DNA of 64,000 nucleotides, from the NCBI RefSeq assembly GCF_904846215.1, contig NZ_CAJGZK010000001.1:62001-126000 (forward strand), in the 5' to 3' direction. Below, piece by piece: positions 34,553-42,486 of this stretch. Position 1 is the stretch's first letter. Each line of letters opens with the position of its first letter. Below the pieces are notes generated by a model. It saw nothing but the letters and a program-made list of their open reading frames with translations, was not told where the DNA came from and did no database searches. The DNA comes from Psychrobacter glacincola. Its GTDB lineage: Bacteria > Pseudomonadota > Gammaproteobacteria > Pseudomonadales > Moraxellaceae. A program made the translations under genes and the position numbers.

Positions 34553-35308
34553 ATGTTTAGTATATTAAAAGACTGGCATAACCAGCGTGTACTCGATGAT
34601 AGTGACTTTACCAAAGCAGACTGGATACAGGCTGCTGAGCGTATTGTGATACTTGAGCGGCTAAACGAGGAGGAAATGATTCGTTTATTTGAGCTGGCGA
34701 CGTTGTTTTTGGACGATAAATCTATTAACGGCGCTCAAGGTTTTGAGATTACAGACACGGTCAGACAGTCTATTGCTTTGCAAGCTTGTCTGCCCATACT
34801 GAATCTAGGGCTGAAATGGTACGCTGGCTGGTCATCAGTGATTATTTATCCTGGTTCGTATAAAAGTGACAGCAGCACTGTAGATGAGTTCGGTATCGTC
34901 CATGAAGGCACTCAACATCGTAGCGGCGAAGCGTGGCAGCGTGGTCCCGTTATACTGTCATGGAAGGATGCCAAACACTCAGGCGAGCGTGATGGGCATA
35001 ATGTCGTCATTCATGAGTTTGTACATAAGCTCGATATGCTCAATGGTCGCGCTAATGGCTTTCCGCCATTGCAACCGGATATGGATCCTGCACGTTGGAC
35101 GGAGATTATGGCGCGGGATTTTGAAGATTTTCAGACCCATCGTAAGTCAGGGCTCGATCGATATGGCACGACCAATCCTGCTGAGTTCTTTGCGGTGCTT
35201 AGTGAAGTATTTTTTGAAACGCCTGAAAAGCTGGTAGATGCTTATCCTGAGATCTACGAGCTGATGGTGAAGTTTTTTTTGCAAACGCCACTTGAGCCAA
35301 GACTTTAG
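34553..35308 (+). CDS. mtfA: MtfA-type zinc peptidase (M90)
   Basis: A 251-residue cytosolic zinc-dependent peptidase; in E. coli MtfA binds the glucose repressor Mlc and tunes sugar uptake. The zinc site is HEFVHKLDMLNG near residues 152-163 (HEFxH plus the nearby Asp). Supporting text is GWSSVIIYPGSY, VILSWKDAKHSGERDGHNVVIHE and the downstream NPAEFFAVLSEVFFE, where the Glu is the likely third ligand. The start ATG has AGAGGAA about 9 bases upstream. It is a single gene, preceded by a MITE-like repeat. No Mlc gene or phosphotransferase genes are visible in the window. Confidence 0.93.
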   Translation: MFSILKDWHNQRVLDDSDFTKADWIQAAERIVILERLNEEEMIRLFELATLFLDDKSINGAQGFEITDTVRQSIALQACLPILNLGLKWYAGWSSVIIYPGSYKSDSSTVDEFGIVHEGTQHRSGEAWQRGPVILSWKDAKHSGERDGHNVVIHEFVHKLDMLNGRANGFPPLQPDMDPARWTEIMARDFEDFQTHRKSGLDRYGTTNPAEFFAVLSEVFFETPEKLVDAYPEIYELMVKFFLQTPLEPRL

Positions 35309-35428
35309 GATTTATTTATATCAAAAAATAAATATACGCGTTAAAGTAAAAAAAGCGCAGTACATTACAAACAATGCATTGCCCTTATCCTGTAAAATAT
35401 TTTAATAAATCAAATACTTACTCTATTA

Positions 35429-36100
35429 TTATACTGTCCATCGGTCATTGATAATACCTACCAGATAGCGCTTGCCTTGATATTCATCAAACACTAAGCG
35501 CATGCCACGCCAGTCCATACCATCATATTCAGCTGTGCCTTTATAATGAAAATCTACCACATCTGATTTTGGGTAAGCCTCATTGACGTTATTAATCATA
35601 TTGCCACGAGATTCAAACGCATTAATAGTTATACGCGCATTATTATATTTTTTAGCCTCAATCCAAGTACTTAGATATTCTGGTAGTGGTACCACCAATG
35701 CCTCGCCAGTACCGTCTTTTTCACCCCAAGTAAAGCGAATTTTTGATTGTTGTAGATACTGAGCATACTGCTCACGGCTAAAGACTTTATCCGTATCAAG
35801 ACGCACGTAGGCATACATCGAAAAACGTACGCCGCGAGTTGGATGGATATCGTCTGTGATACGAGCAAAGTCATTATTGGCAAGGGCGCGCTGGATACGC
35901 AGTGCTTGCTGTTTGAGCGTTTGCTGGCTCATGTCTGAGACTACAGGCATAGATGGGTTGCCGGTTGATTGATTGGAAGTAGCGCTGGACTCAGCAGAAG
36001 ATTGGCAACCTGTGATTGACAGTATTGAAGCAAAACCTACAGCGACCGATAGCTTATAAAGATAAGACTGAGAAATATTAAAACGAGTAGACGGCATCAT
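35429..36100 (-). CDS. Lipoprotein of unknown function
   Basis: A 223-residue predicted lipoprotein. The signal runs LYKLSVAVGFASILSI and ends in the lipobox ITGC (Cys near residue 32), followed by a Ser/Ala/Thr-rich linker to about residue 50. The mature part is mixed alpha/beta with HPTRGVRFSMYAYV, FTWGEKDGTGEALVVP and YDGMDWRGMRLVFDEY; the last is reminiscent of small extracytoplasmic domains, but I cannot name the family. Two adjacent ATGs (36100 and 36097) are possible starts, with AAGGAT upstream. Convergent with mtfA. Confidence 0.8.
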   Translation of the reverse strand: MMPSTRFNISQSYLYKLSVAVGFASILSITGCQSSAESSATSNQSTGNPSMPVVSDMSQQTLKQQALRIQRALANNDFARITDDIHPTRGVRFSMYAYVRLDTDKVFSREQYAQYLQQSKIRFTWGEKDGTGEALVVPLPEYLSTWIEAKKYNNARITINAFESRGNMINNVNEAYPKSDVVDFHYKGTAEYDGMDWRGMRLVFDEYQGKRYLVGIINDRWTV

Positions 36101-36355
36101 AACAATATCCTTATCGTAGCTTATTTAAGTCAATCCAAAACACACATTACATTATATTCAATTAAATTCATATTGACTCATTAATAGTACTAATAACTCA
36201 TCAAAGTTTATAATGGTGCTATGTAATATAATAGTGCTATGTAAACAGTATTTTTGTTTCATAAATCTGATAAACACAATTGAGCGGTAACGTAGTAATC
36301 TGTATGTGATTTAATGAATATAATACTCAAAACGTCATATTTCATGGAGGCCACC

Positions 36356-36829
36356 ATGCAAAAAATGATATTTTCCATAATCATGCTCACAATAGGGTTT
36401 TCTGCTATCACGGCTACTGCCAATCTAACGCAGCCGTTACAGACAGCTTTTGCCATGAAAATTGATACTGTCGCCAACATGTACCAGCAGGATGTGAATA
36501 ATCAAGGAATGGATAAGCCAGTGGTATTACAACAATATGCCAATCCAGAGCTAAGGGCTGCCATGCAGCGTGAGCAAGATTACTTTGCTAAAGCGAAAAC
36601 ATCCTGTCATGTGGGTTATGATGTATTGTGGAACTCTCAAGATCCTGATTATGCACAAGACAAGCTATTTTCAGTAACGACAACAGGCTTGGTTCAAGTC
36701 AGCTTAGCGCATGGTCATAAGGTTTACTATGAATTGTCCTGTGATAATTCTGCGTGCCAAGTGGCGGATGTAATCTTAGATGAGGATGGGGCATCTTTAC
36801 GAGAACATTTGCAAAAGGCTTGTCGTTAG
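36356..36829 (+). CDS. Small exported protein of unknown function
   Basis: A 157-residue protein with an N-terminal signal peptide (MQKMIFSIIMLTIGFSAITATA) and probable cleavage before NLTQ. The start at 36356 has GGAGG about seven bases upstream; an in-frame codon at 36314 lacks this. The mature part has a predicted Cys pair set (SCHVGYDVLWNSQDPDY, then LSCDNSACQVADV) and ends in a Cys, so disulfides are likely in the periplasm. I do not recognise the family. It is the last core gene before the island. Confidence 0.78.
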   Translation: MQKMIFSIIMLTIGFSAITATANLTQPLQTAFAMKIDTVANMYQQDVNNQGMDKPVVLQQYANPELRAAMQREQDYFAKAKTSCHVGYDVLWNSQDPDYAQDKLFSVTTTGLVQVSLAHGHKVYYELSCDNSACQVADVILDEDGASLREHLQKACR

Positions 36830-37365
36830 CTGAAATATTAATTGGGAAGCAATATATATTTTAGTGTTGAATCCAAGATAGAAATGAATGAGCAGATTTA
36901 CAAATAGCGCTAAATAAAATATTTTGCGCCCAACTTCTAAAACCATTACTTTGTTTTCGCATAATGTATATTATGTTAAACTAGAGCTACCGTATAATAA
37001 GTTCATGGGGTTATAATTAAACAGTAAATCGTTAGTCAGTCTGGTTGTTAATTGCTTAACCATAATATGTGTTACCTGTTTAAATAATCATTGTAATCAC
37101 CGCTAGTATAATTACTATACTGATATATCTTGAGTAATTAATGTGTAGAGTTTTAATTAATCTTAGTGTAATCGTAATCGAGCTTAACGTATTAAACCAT
37201 GTCGCTAGTTAACCTGTTTGATAAACTTGTTCTACTCATCATTGCTAAGTTTACTACCTTCATACTGCACAATAAGCCCTCTGAATAATCTGTCATTCCT
37301 AATCATCACCTAATAAACAAATTACTCATCAACCGATTGTTGGTAGCTTAGCCAACTTCATCATT

Positions 37366-37406
37366 AAGGCGAACGTGCTTGAAACACGTTAGGTACAGAA
37401 GTATTC
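37366..37406 (+). other. tRNA-Ser(UGA)-like relic (anticodon arm and variable arm only)
   Basis: After AAGGCG, as at the end of a serine-tRNA D arm, comes ACGTG-CTTGAAA-CACGT, a perfect 5-bp stem with a 7-base loop whose anticodon would be TGA. AGGTACAGAAGTA follows, fitting a type-II variable arm. The T arm (GGTTCGAATCC) and a matching acceptor stem are missing. Because it lies 0.8 kb before a P4-type integrase, it could be a leftover of the attachment tRNA. It is a pattern reading, so confidence is modest. Confidence 0.4.
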
Positions 37407-37909
37407 GCCACCAAGTAACAATCAGCTCAAAGTAAAAGTAATACCTCTTCTGAATGCATAGTACTGTGTATCATTGATAAAAGTGTATACAAGCTCTAAC
37501 AATGCTCCTACTTGGCATCTCAGTAGGTCCAAGTCTATATGTATGCACCTTATAGCTGCTATTATCATAGCTAACTACGTTGTAATACGTTTTCATTTAG
37601 AGCCACCAAAAGAGCCTTCCTGATTAGTGAAACATTCATTGGTATTTTCTAACATCTCTCGTTCTTACTGAGATATCTTAATCTAAAGCATTGAGTTGAT
37701 ACCTTCCAAATTTGCACAGAACAGCACTATCACCCTGATTAAGTTATTCTGTGCGAGTACAGGAGCATGGTTTTTCGTGCAAATATGTCGAAGAACTCTA
37801 TTGCCAATAGCAAACAGCGCTCTTACTTTTAATCTATCTGAAGTTTATTCCTTCAAACACCATATATATCAACAAAAAAATAGCTTACCCCTTCTTTCTC
37901 CACTATACT

Positions 37910-37944
37910 ATAATCATCCCCAACCTTCACTTGGGGATGATTAT
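37910..37944. repeat. Perfect 14-bp inverted repeat before the integrase gene
   Basis: ATAATCATCCCCAA at 37910-37923 is the exact complement of TTGGGGATGATTAT at 37931-37944, with a 7-base spacer. No T-run follows on either strand, so it is more likely a protein-binding or recombination site than a terminator. Confidence 0.6.
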
Positions 37945-37992
37945 ACTTACAAACCCTATATTAAAAGGTTTTATTAATTAGATAATAAATAA

Positions 37993-38013
37993 TAGTGTCC
38001 ATGTTAGTGTCCA
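37993..38013 (+). promoter_or_regulatory. TAGTGTCCA direct repeats near the integrase start
   Basis: TAGTGTCCA occurs twice within 21 bases, about 150 bases ahead of the P4-type integrase gene. Closely spaced GTGTCC repeats are often seen beside integrases of this type and may be arm-binding sites or part of the att region; this is inference. Confidence 0.4.
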
Positions 38014-38155
38014 ATATCAACCTATATCTTTCAGAAGACACTTTTTAGGATTTATAAGACATGTGCAAAGATTGCTCTAAATTTAAATCTAAGCACAGAG
38101 ATAATAAATTAACTCTCACAATTTACCTTACTTATAAAGCTTACGGATGTACCTC

Positions 38156-39424
38156 ATGGCGGTAAACAATTTAAATGATATCAACAAACTTGAATGCCGA
38201 GATAAAGATTACTCGGTCAGTGTCTCAGGTGTCGCAGGTCTAAGTATCCGTATTTATCCAAATGGTAAAAAGGAATACTACTTGCGTTACGCTCATCCAC
38301 ATATCGATGGCAAGCGTCCTAGGATGATGCTAGGTAAGATCGATGATATCAGCCTATATGAAGCTAAGTATAGAGCAGAAACTATACTTAGCACGGTCGC
38401 ACAAGGCTCTGACCCTAAGGTTATTCATAAAAAAGAACAAGTCAATAAGTATGCTCATCTAAAGAACGCTACCTTTGCTGAAATCACACAAGCGTGGCGA
38501 GACCACAAAACATCAAGTCGTCACCATAGTAAATCTAATAAGCGCGTATTTAGTGAGTCAACGCTTAAATTTTGGGATTTATGTCTAGGATATATGTGTC
38601 GCGAGATTGGCGACTTAAGAATGAACGACATCACAAGCGAGATGATATTAAGTGTATGTGAGGCGATTCAAAATAATGAAAATCAAGCAACCTTCGTTGG
38701 TGCCAGCACTCGGCTTTATACTGAAAAGGTATTTTCATTTGCTGTAGCTCGAGGGTTATGCGATAGAAATGTCGCTATTGATACGCGTGGTGAGCTTGCA
38801 CCTGCTAGCTCAGGCAATCACTTACCAGCAATTACCAAGCCTGATCAGTTTGCGACTCTTCTAAACGATATGTCCAATTTTAAAGGCGCAAGCAAAATAG
38901 CACTAGAGGCAATGAATTTACTACCGTATGTTTTTGTGCGTAGTATCGATTTGCGCTCTATGCGCTGGCAAGATATAGATTGGGACAATAAGCTATGGGC
39001 GTTTTCTCCCACTAAAGGCGAAGGTCGTGAGGACATGGTATCGCATTTAGTAGTACCGCTAGCAAATCAAGTTATTCAGCGCTTACAAGAAATACAAGCA
39101 GTCACAGGTCACAAAGAACATGTGTTTGCATCGATGCGTGCCTCAAGCAATAGCTATATTAGCAAAGCAACGCTAGTACAAATATTTCATAGGCTTGGAT
39201 ACAAAGATATTCAATGCACTCATGGGTTTCGAGCATCAGCTAAGACTCTACTTATGGAACAACCTGAATTGCGATATTCAGATATCGTAACAGAGTTACA
39301 GCTAGGTCATAGGATAAAAGATACTCATGGTGGTGCTTATAACAGACTTGATGAAATCGACATTAGGGTGAAAATGATGCAAGACTGGGCTGATTATATA
39401 GACACGCTTAGAAGTTCAACATAA
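38156..39424 (+). CDS. P4-type tyrosine integrase (DUF4102 N-terminal domain)
   Basis: Site-specific recombinase that would insert and excise the island. The N-terminal arm-binding domain has SGVAGLSIRIYPNGKKEYYLRY and PRMMLGKIDDISLYEAK. The C-terminal catalytic domain shows the first Arg in VFVRSIDLRSMRWQDID, HGFR (the H-x-x-R pair), LGHR, and the nucleophile Tyr in GGAYNRLDEI. The length, 422 residues, is normal. I prefer the ATG at 38156; one at 38147 adds three residues. It lies beside a tRNA-like relic, as is usual for this class. The active site looks complete. Confidence 0.92.
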   Translation: MAVNNLNDINKLECRDKDYSVSVSGVAGLSIRIYPNGKKEYYLRYAHPHIDGKRPRMMLGKIDDISLYEAKYRAETILSTVAQGSDPKVIHKKEQVNKYAHLKNATFAEITQAWRDHKTSSRHHSKSNKRVFSESTLKFWDLCLGYMCREIGDLRMNDITSEMILSVCEAIQNNENQATFVGASTRLYTEKVFSFAVARGLCDRNVAIDTRGELAPASSGNHLPAITKPDQFATLLNDMSNFKGASKIALEAMNLLPYVFVRSIDLRSMRWQDIDWDNKLWAFSPTKGEGREDMVSHLVVPLANQVIQRLQEIQAVTGHKEHVFASMRASSNSYISKATLVQIFHRLGYKDIQCTHGFRASAKTLLMEQPELRYSDIVTELQLGHRIKDTHGGAYNRLDEIDIRVKMMQDWADYIDTLRSST

Positions 39425-39635
39425 TAATTATTTTACGTTGATTATATCACTCAACAATAATAGTTTTTTTACTATTATGACTATCGTAGTCTTCATCAAG
39501 ATGATTAAGAAATAAATGTTTATTATCACCTATAGATTTAAGCGAATATCATTGCTTCGTAGAGAGTATTAATATAATATTAATTTATAAGAGATACCTA
39601 CATAAAAGTTCATATATTCGCAGGATTAACTTTCA

Positions 39636-40916
39636 ATGCTGAAAATAAAATCTATTACATTAAACAACTCAAATCAGCTCAGCTTGTTGTTTGATAGCAC
39701 TACTGCACTTCCTTGTCTATATCCTATGTTTTATATTAATAGCTCATTGAAATTTAAAAGTGAATCAACACAACAAGCTTATTTACAAGGCATTAAGCAA
39801 TGGTATGAATTTTGGCGAGAAAAACATAATCAATCATTCTGCAAGTATTTCCGAGAATATAAATCCAATCCAGAATTGATGATTAAAGAAGTAGATAGCT
39901 TTATATTATATTTGGAAAATATGCAAGAGATCGATCAGAAACTTATTAGATTGGGAAGCAATCCTTCAATCAATTACAATACGCTTGCACATCGTTTGCG
40001 AGCTATCATTAGCTATTTGAGCTATTTATTAGATACCTTTAGTCAAGTACATGGTAAATCTATAAGCCCTGAAATAGCTAGATATAAGTCTATACTTTCT
40101 CAAAAGTCTGATCTTGTCAAAAACCTATCCTCTAATCATCACAAAGCTCATAAAAATGGATCAAACTTCAAGAGCCTTACTGAGGAGATGAAAAAAGCTC
40201 TATATTCTATTATTTCACCTAAAGCACCAGAACCTTTATTTAAAGGTAAAAAGGCGCAGTTAAGAAATTTCCTCATTGTACATTTGCTTCTAAACTATGG
40301 CTTGAGGACTGGCGAGCTACTACTCTTAACTCTTAACTCAATTAAAGCCGACTCGAAAACACTCAATACCTATCTTCTTATAACTGATACACATGATAAA
40401 ACAGACGTTCGTACGACAAAACCACAGATAAAGAATATTCAATCTGTTCGAACCATCCTATTAGAGAAGAGTGATGCTCAATTTATTAATATGTATATCA
40501 ACAACATTAGATCCCAAGACTCTGAAAACCATATGTTATTTCTATCCTTACAAGCACCCTACTCACCTCTTAGTAAATCGGGTTTCAAAAAAGTTATAAC
40601 TGTAATGAATGAGAAGATGAAAAGTATGTATCCTCAGTATTTTGACACTAATTATATAGATTCTATTGATAAAATTTCAGCTCATACTCTTCGGCATACA
40701 TGGGCATATATGATGCTTAAACATAGCTACGAATCATATCTAAGCACTCATAACAGGGCGAAGGCAATGGAGAACGCTGTTGAAAGTTTAAGAAAAATGG
40801 CAGGCTGGTCTCGTAATAGCACTATGCCATATTTATATGCCAGCCGCTTTATATCAGAAAATGCCAACTTAGCTAATATTCAAAGAATTACAAGAGTGGA
40901 TACACATTATGAATAA
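39636..40916 (+). CDS. Tyrosine recombinase, first of an overlapping set
   Basis: A 426-residue tyrosine-type recombinase. The catalytic set is readable: Arg in LLNYGLRTGELL, His and Arg in SAHTLRHTWAYM, Trp in MAGWSRNST and Tyr in MPYLYASRF. The N-terminal half has a SAM-like core-binding region (STQQAYLQGIKQWYEFW). Its end overlaps the next gene by 8 bases, so the two are co-translated. The gene differs from the P4 integrase and is part of a four-gene module with the next three. The wider element type is uncertain. Confidence 0.88.
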   Translation: MLKIKSITLNNSNQLSLLFDSTTALPCLYPMFYINSSLKFKSESTQQAYLQGIKQWYEFWREKHNQSFCKYFREYKSNPELMIKEVDSFILYLENMQEIDQKLIRLGSNPSINYNTLAHRLRAIISYLSYLLDTFSQVHGKSISPEIARYKSILSQKSDLVKNLSSNHHKAHKNGSNFKSLTEEMKKALYSIISPKAPEPLFKGKKAQLRNFLIVHLLLNYGLRTGELLLLTLNSIKADSKTLNTYLLITDTHDKTDVRTTKPQIKNIQSVRTILLEKSDAQFINMYINNIRSQDSENHMLFLSLQAPYSPLSKSGFKKVITVMNEKMKSMYPQYFDTNYIDSIDKISAHTLRHTWAYMMLKHSYESYLSTHNRAKAMENAVESLRKMAGWSRNSTMPYLYASRFISENANLANIQRITRVDTHYE

Positions 40917-42486
40917 TACCAATCTGGTGCCCGAATTTCCTGAGCACTTGAGTCATCGTTTATTTTCTGAGGCTCAGATAGATAGAATTGACAGTCTACA
41001 TGTTCCTACTGTAATTAGGTTTATGCTTGCTGATAGGTATGATGCTAAGTTTATCAATAGCACATCTGATACTTGGGATTTTACTTACTCTGGACTTAAA
41101 AACATAATTAAATTTGACGGCTTAGATTATCACGAAGTTAAACTGTTGAAGTACTTCCTAGCGTACTATATTCAAATTAATAGTCCGTCAAACTTATACT
41201 TATCCGCTAATAAAATAAAAAGTTTGTTCAATGAACTTGCAGAAAGAGATATGGAATTTTCTTATAAGTCTTTTGAAACTATTCTTCTAGAGCAAGCGAA
41301 AGATATAAAATCTTCTCGTGATTACTATAGAGTCAAATTATTCGTAAAGTTAATGATTGTTGAAGGTTTTGATTTATTTAAAGAATCAGATGAGGACAAA
41401 TTAGAGATTTTAGAAAGACCATCGAATTTCAACTCGCAGCTTTTTTATCAAGAAGCTGAAGACGCCATCAGTAAGCCTGCCATCACAATGATACAAAATG
41501 GCTTTGCGAAACTAAATTTAGAAATTACTAAGAGAAATTTAATAACGGACAATATTATTAAAAATACCTCTATTCTAGGTCTTATCTACGTAACTGGTAT
41601 GAGACCCGTCCAATTATCTAAGCTTTCTGTTGAAGATATAAAAATAGACACCTATACAGAAGAAGGTGAACATATGCGTTATAGCATACTTGTACCTTAT
41701 GCCAAACAGGGACGATTCAATCATGCTAAGATTTCGATAAAACTACCTGAAGAAATCGCTAAAGTTATTTTGCAGTATATCAAACAGTTTAAGCTATCCA
41801 TGAATCATCAGCTTTTTGATCTAGGTGATTATGCAGTAACCTACTGCACTACCGCCATCAATGAGCAGCTCTTTGAATTCTCACCACAGAAATATCGGCA
41901 AAAAGTTTTAAATGGTGAATGGATTCAAATTAGATATACAAGCACTCAATTCCGTCATCATGTAGCCTATTCGATGGCATTATCAGGATCAAGTGCTGAA
42001 GACATTGCTTATATTTTAGGCCATTCATCCTTAGTCACCGCTAGGCATTACATTTTTTCATCGCCCAATCTTGCTCAAGTTCGAGCAATTGCACTTGGTA
42101 GAAACCCTGTTTACCAGCAAATGATAGCTATGCTAATGACTGGCGATATTATTACTCATGAGCATAGCCATGGAGAAAATATAGTAGGATTCGTTAATAA
42201 TAAGGTTCATAGCAATATAGGCAAATGTAGCTATAAAGCTGACTGTTTTCTTGAACCTGTGCGTAGTTGTTACGGATGTGTCTATTTTCACCCTTATGTA
42301 AACGGTAACCATACAGAGGTTTTAGAGTGTGTTCAAAACGAACTAGAATCCATCGTACATATCTCTGATGCTGTTTATAACTCATCAAATCCAATCATTG
42401 CTATTCACGAAGCTACTAAATTTGAAATAGAGTCGGTCGTTAGGCGCTGTGAACTAAATGTTGAGGTGAAAAATGCAGATGACTAA
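40909..42486 (+). CDS. Tyrosine recombinase with Cys-rich tail, second of the set (GmtY-like candidate)
   Basis: A 525-residue recombinase. Catalytic residues are Arg in VTGMRPVQLSKL, Arg in TQFRHHVAYSMA, His in ILGHSSLVTARHYI and the Tyr that follows. The usual first His of H-x-x-R is Thr here. A C-terminal segment, CSYKADCFLEPVRSCYGC (four Cys), looks like a zinc site. It overlaps the previous gene by 8 bases and the next by 14. Order and sizes resemble gamma-mobile-trio modules (recombinase GmtY, large GmtZ, small GmtX), but I cannot confirm the family by search. Confidence 0.82.
   Translation: MNNTNLVPEFPEHLSHRLFSEAQIDRIDSLHVPTVIRFMLADRYDAKFINSTSDTWDFTYSGLKNIIKFDGLDYHEVKLLKYFLAYYIQINSPSNLYLSANKIKSLFNELAERDMEFSYKSFETILLEQAKDIKSSRDYYRVKLFVKLMIVEGFDLFKESDEDKLEILERPSNFNSQLFYQEAEDAISKPAITMIQNGFAKLNLEITKRNLITDNIIKNTSILGLIYVTGMRPVQLSKLSVEDIKIDTYTEEGEHMRYSILVPYAKQGRFNHAKISIKLPEEIAKVILQYIKQFKLSMNHQLFDLGDYAVTYCTTAINEQLFEFSPQKYRQKVLNGEWIQIRYTSTQFRHHVAYSMALSGSSAEDIAYILGHSSLVTARHYIFSSPNLAQVRAIALGRNPVYQQMIAMLMTGDIITHEHSHGENIVGFVNNKVHSNIGKCSYKADCFLEPVRSCYGCVYFHPYVNGNHTEVLECVQNELESIVHISDAVYNSSNPIIAIHEATKFEIESVVRRCELNVEVKNADD

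Larger units (their letters stand above)
36830..38155. other. Non-coding left flank of the island
   Basis: About 1.3 kb of AT-rich DNA with no convincing gene; the 93-codon frame at 37696-37977 has no ribosome site and no familiar motif. It contains a tRNA-Ser-like relic, a perfect 14-bp inverted repeat and short direct repeats next to the integrase gene (listed separately). This fits the left border of an integrated element. Confidence 0.55.

Noticed and set aside
37372-37415. An intact short tRNA ending in GCCACCA
   Set aside because: GGCGAA and TTCGCC could pair as a stem before ACCA, but only about 46 bases lie between them and the T arm is missing; the variable-arm reading as a serine tRNA relic fits better.
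37696-37977. A 93-codon frame ahead of the integrase
   Set aside because: No ribosome site or family motif, and it runs through the perfect inverted repeat; most likely not a gene.
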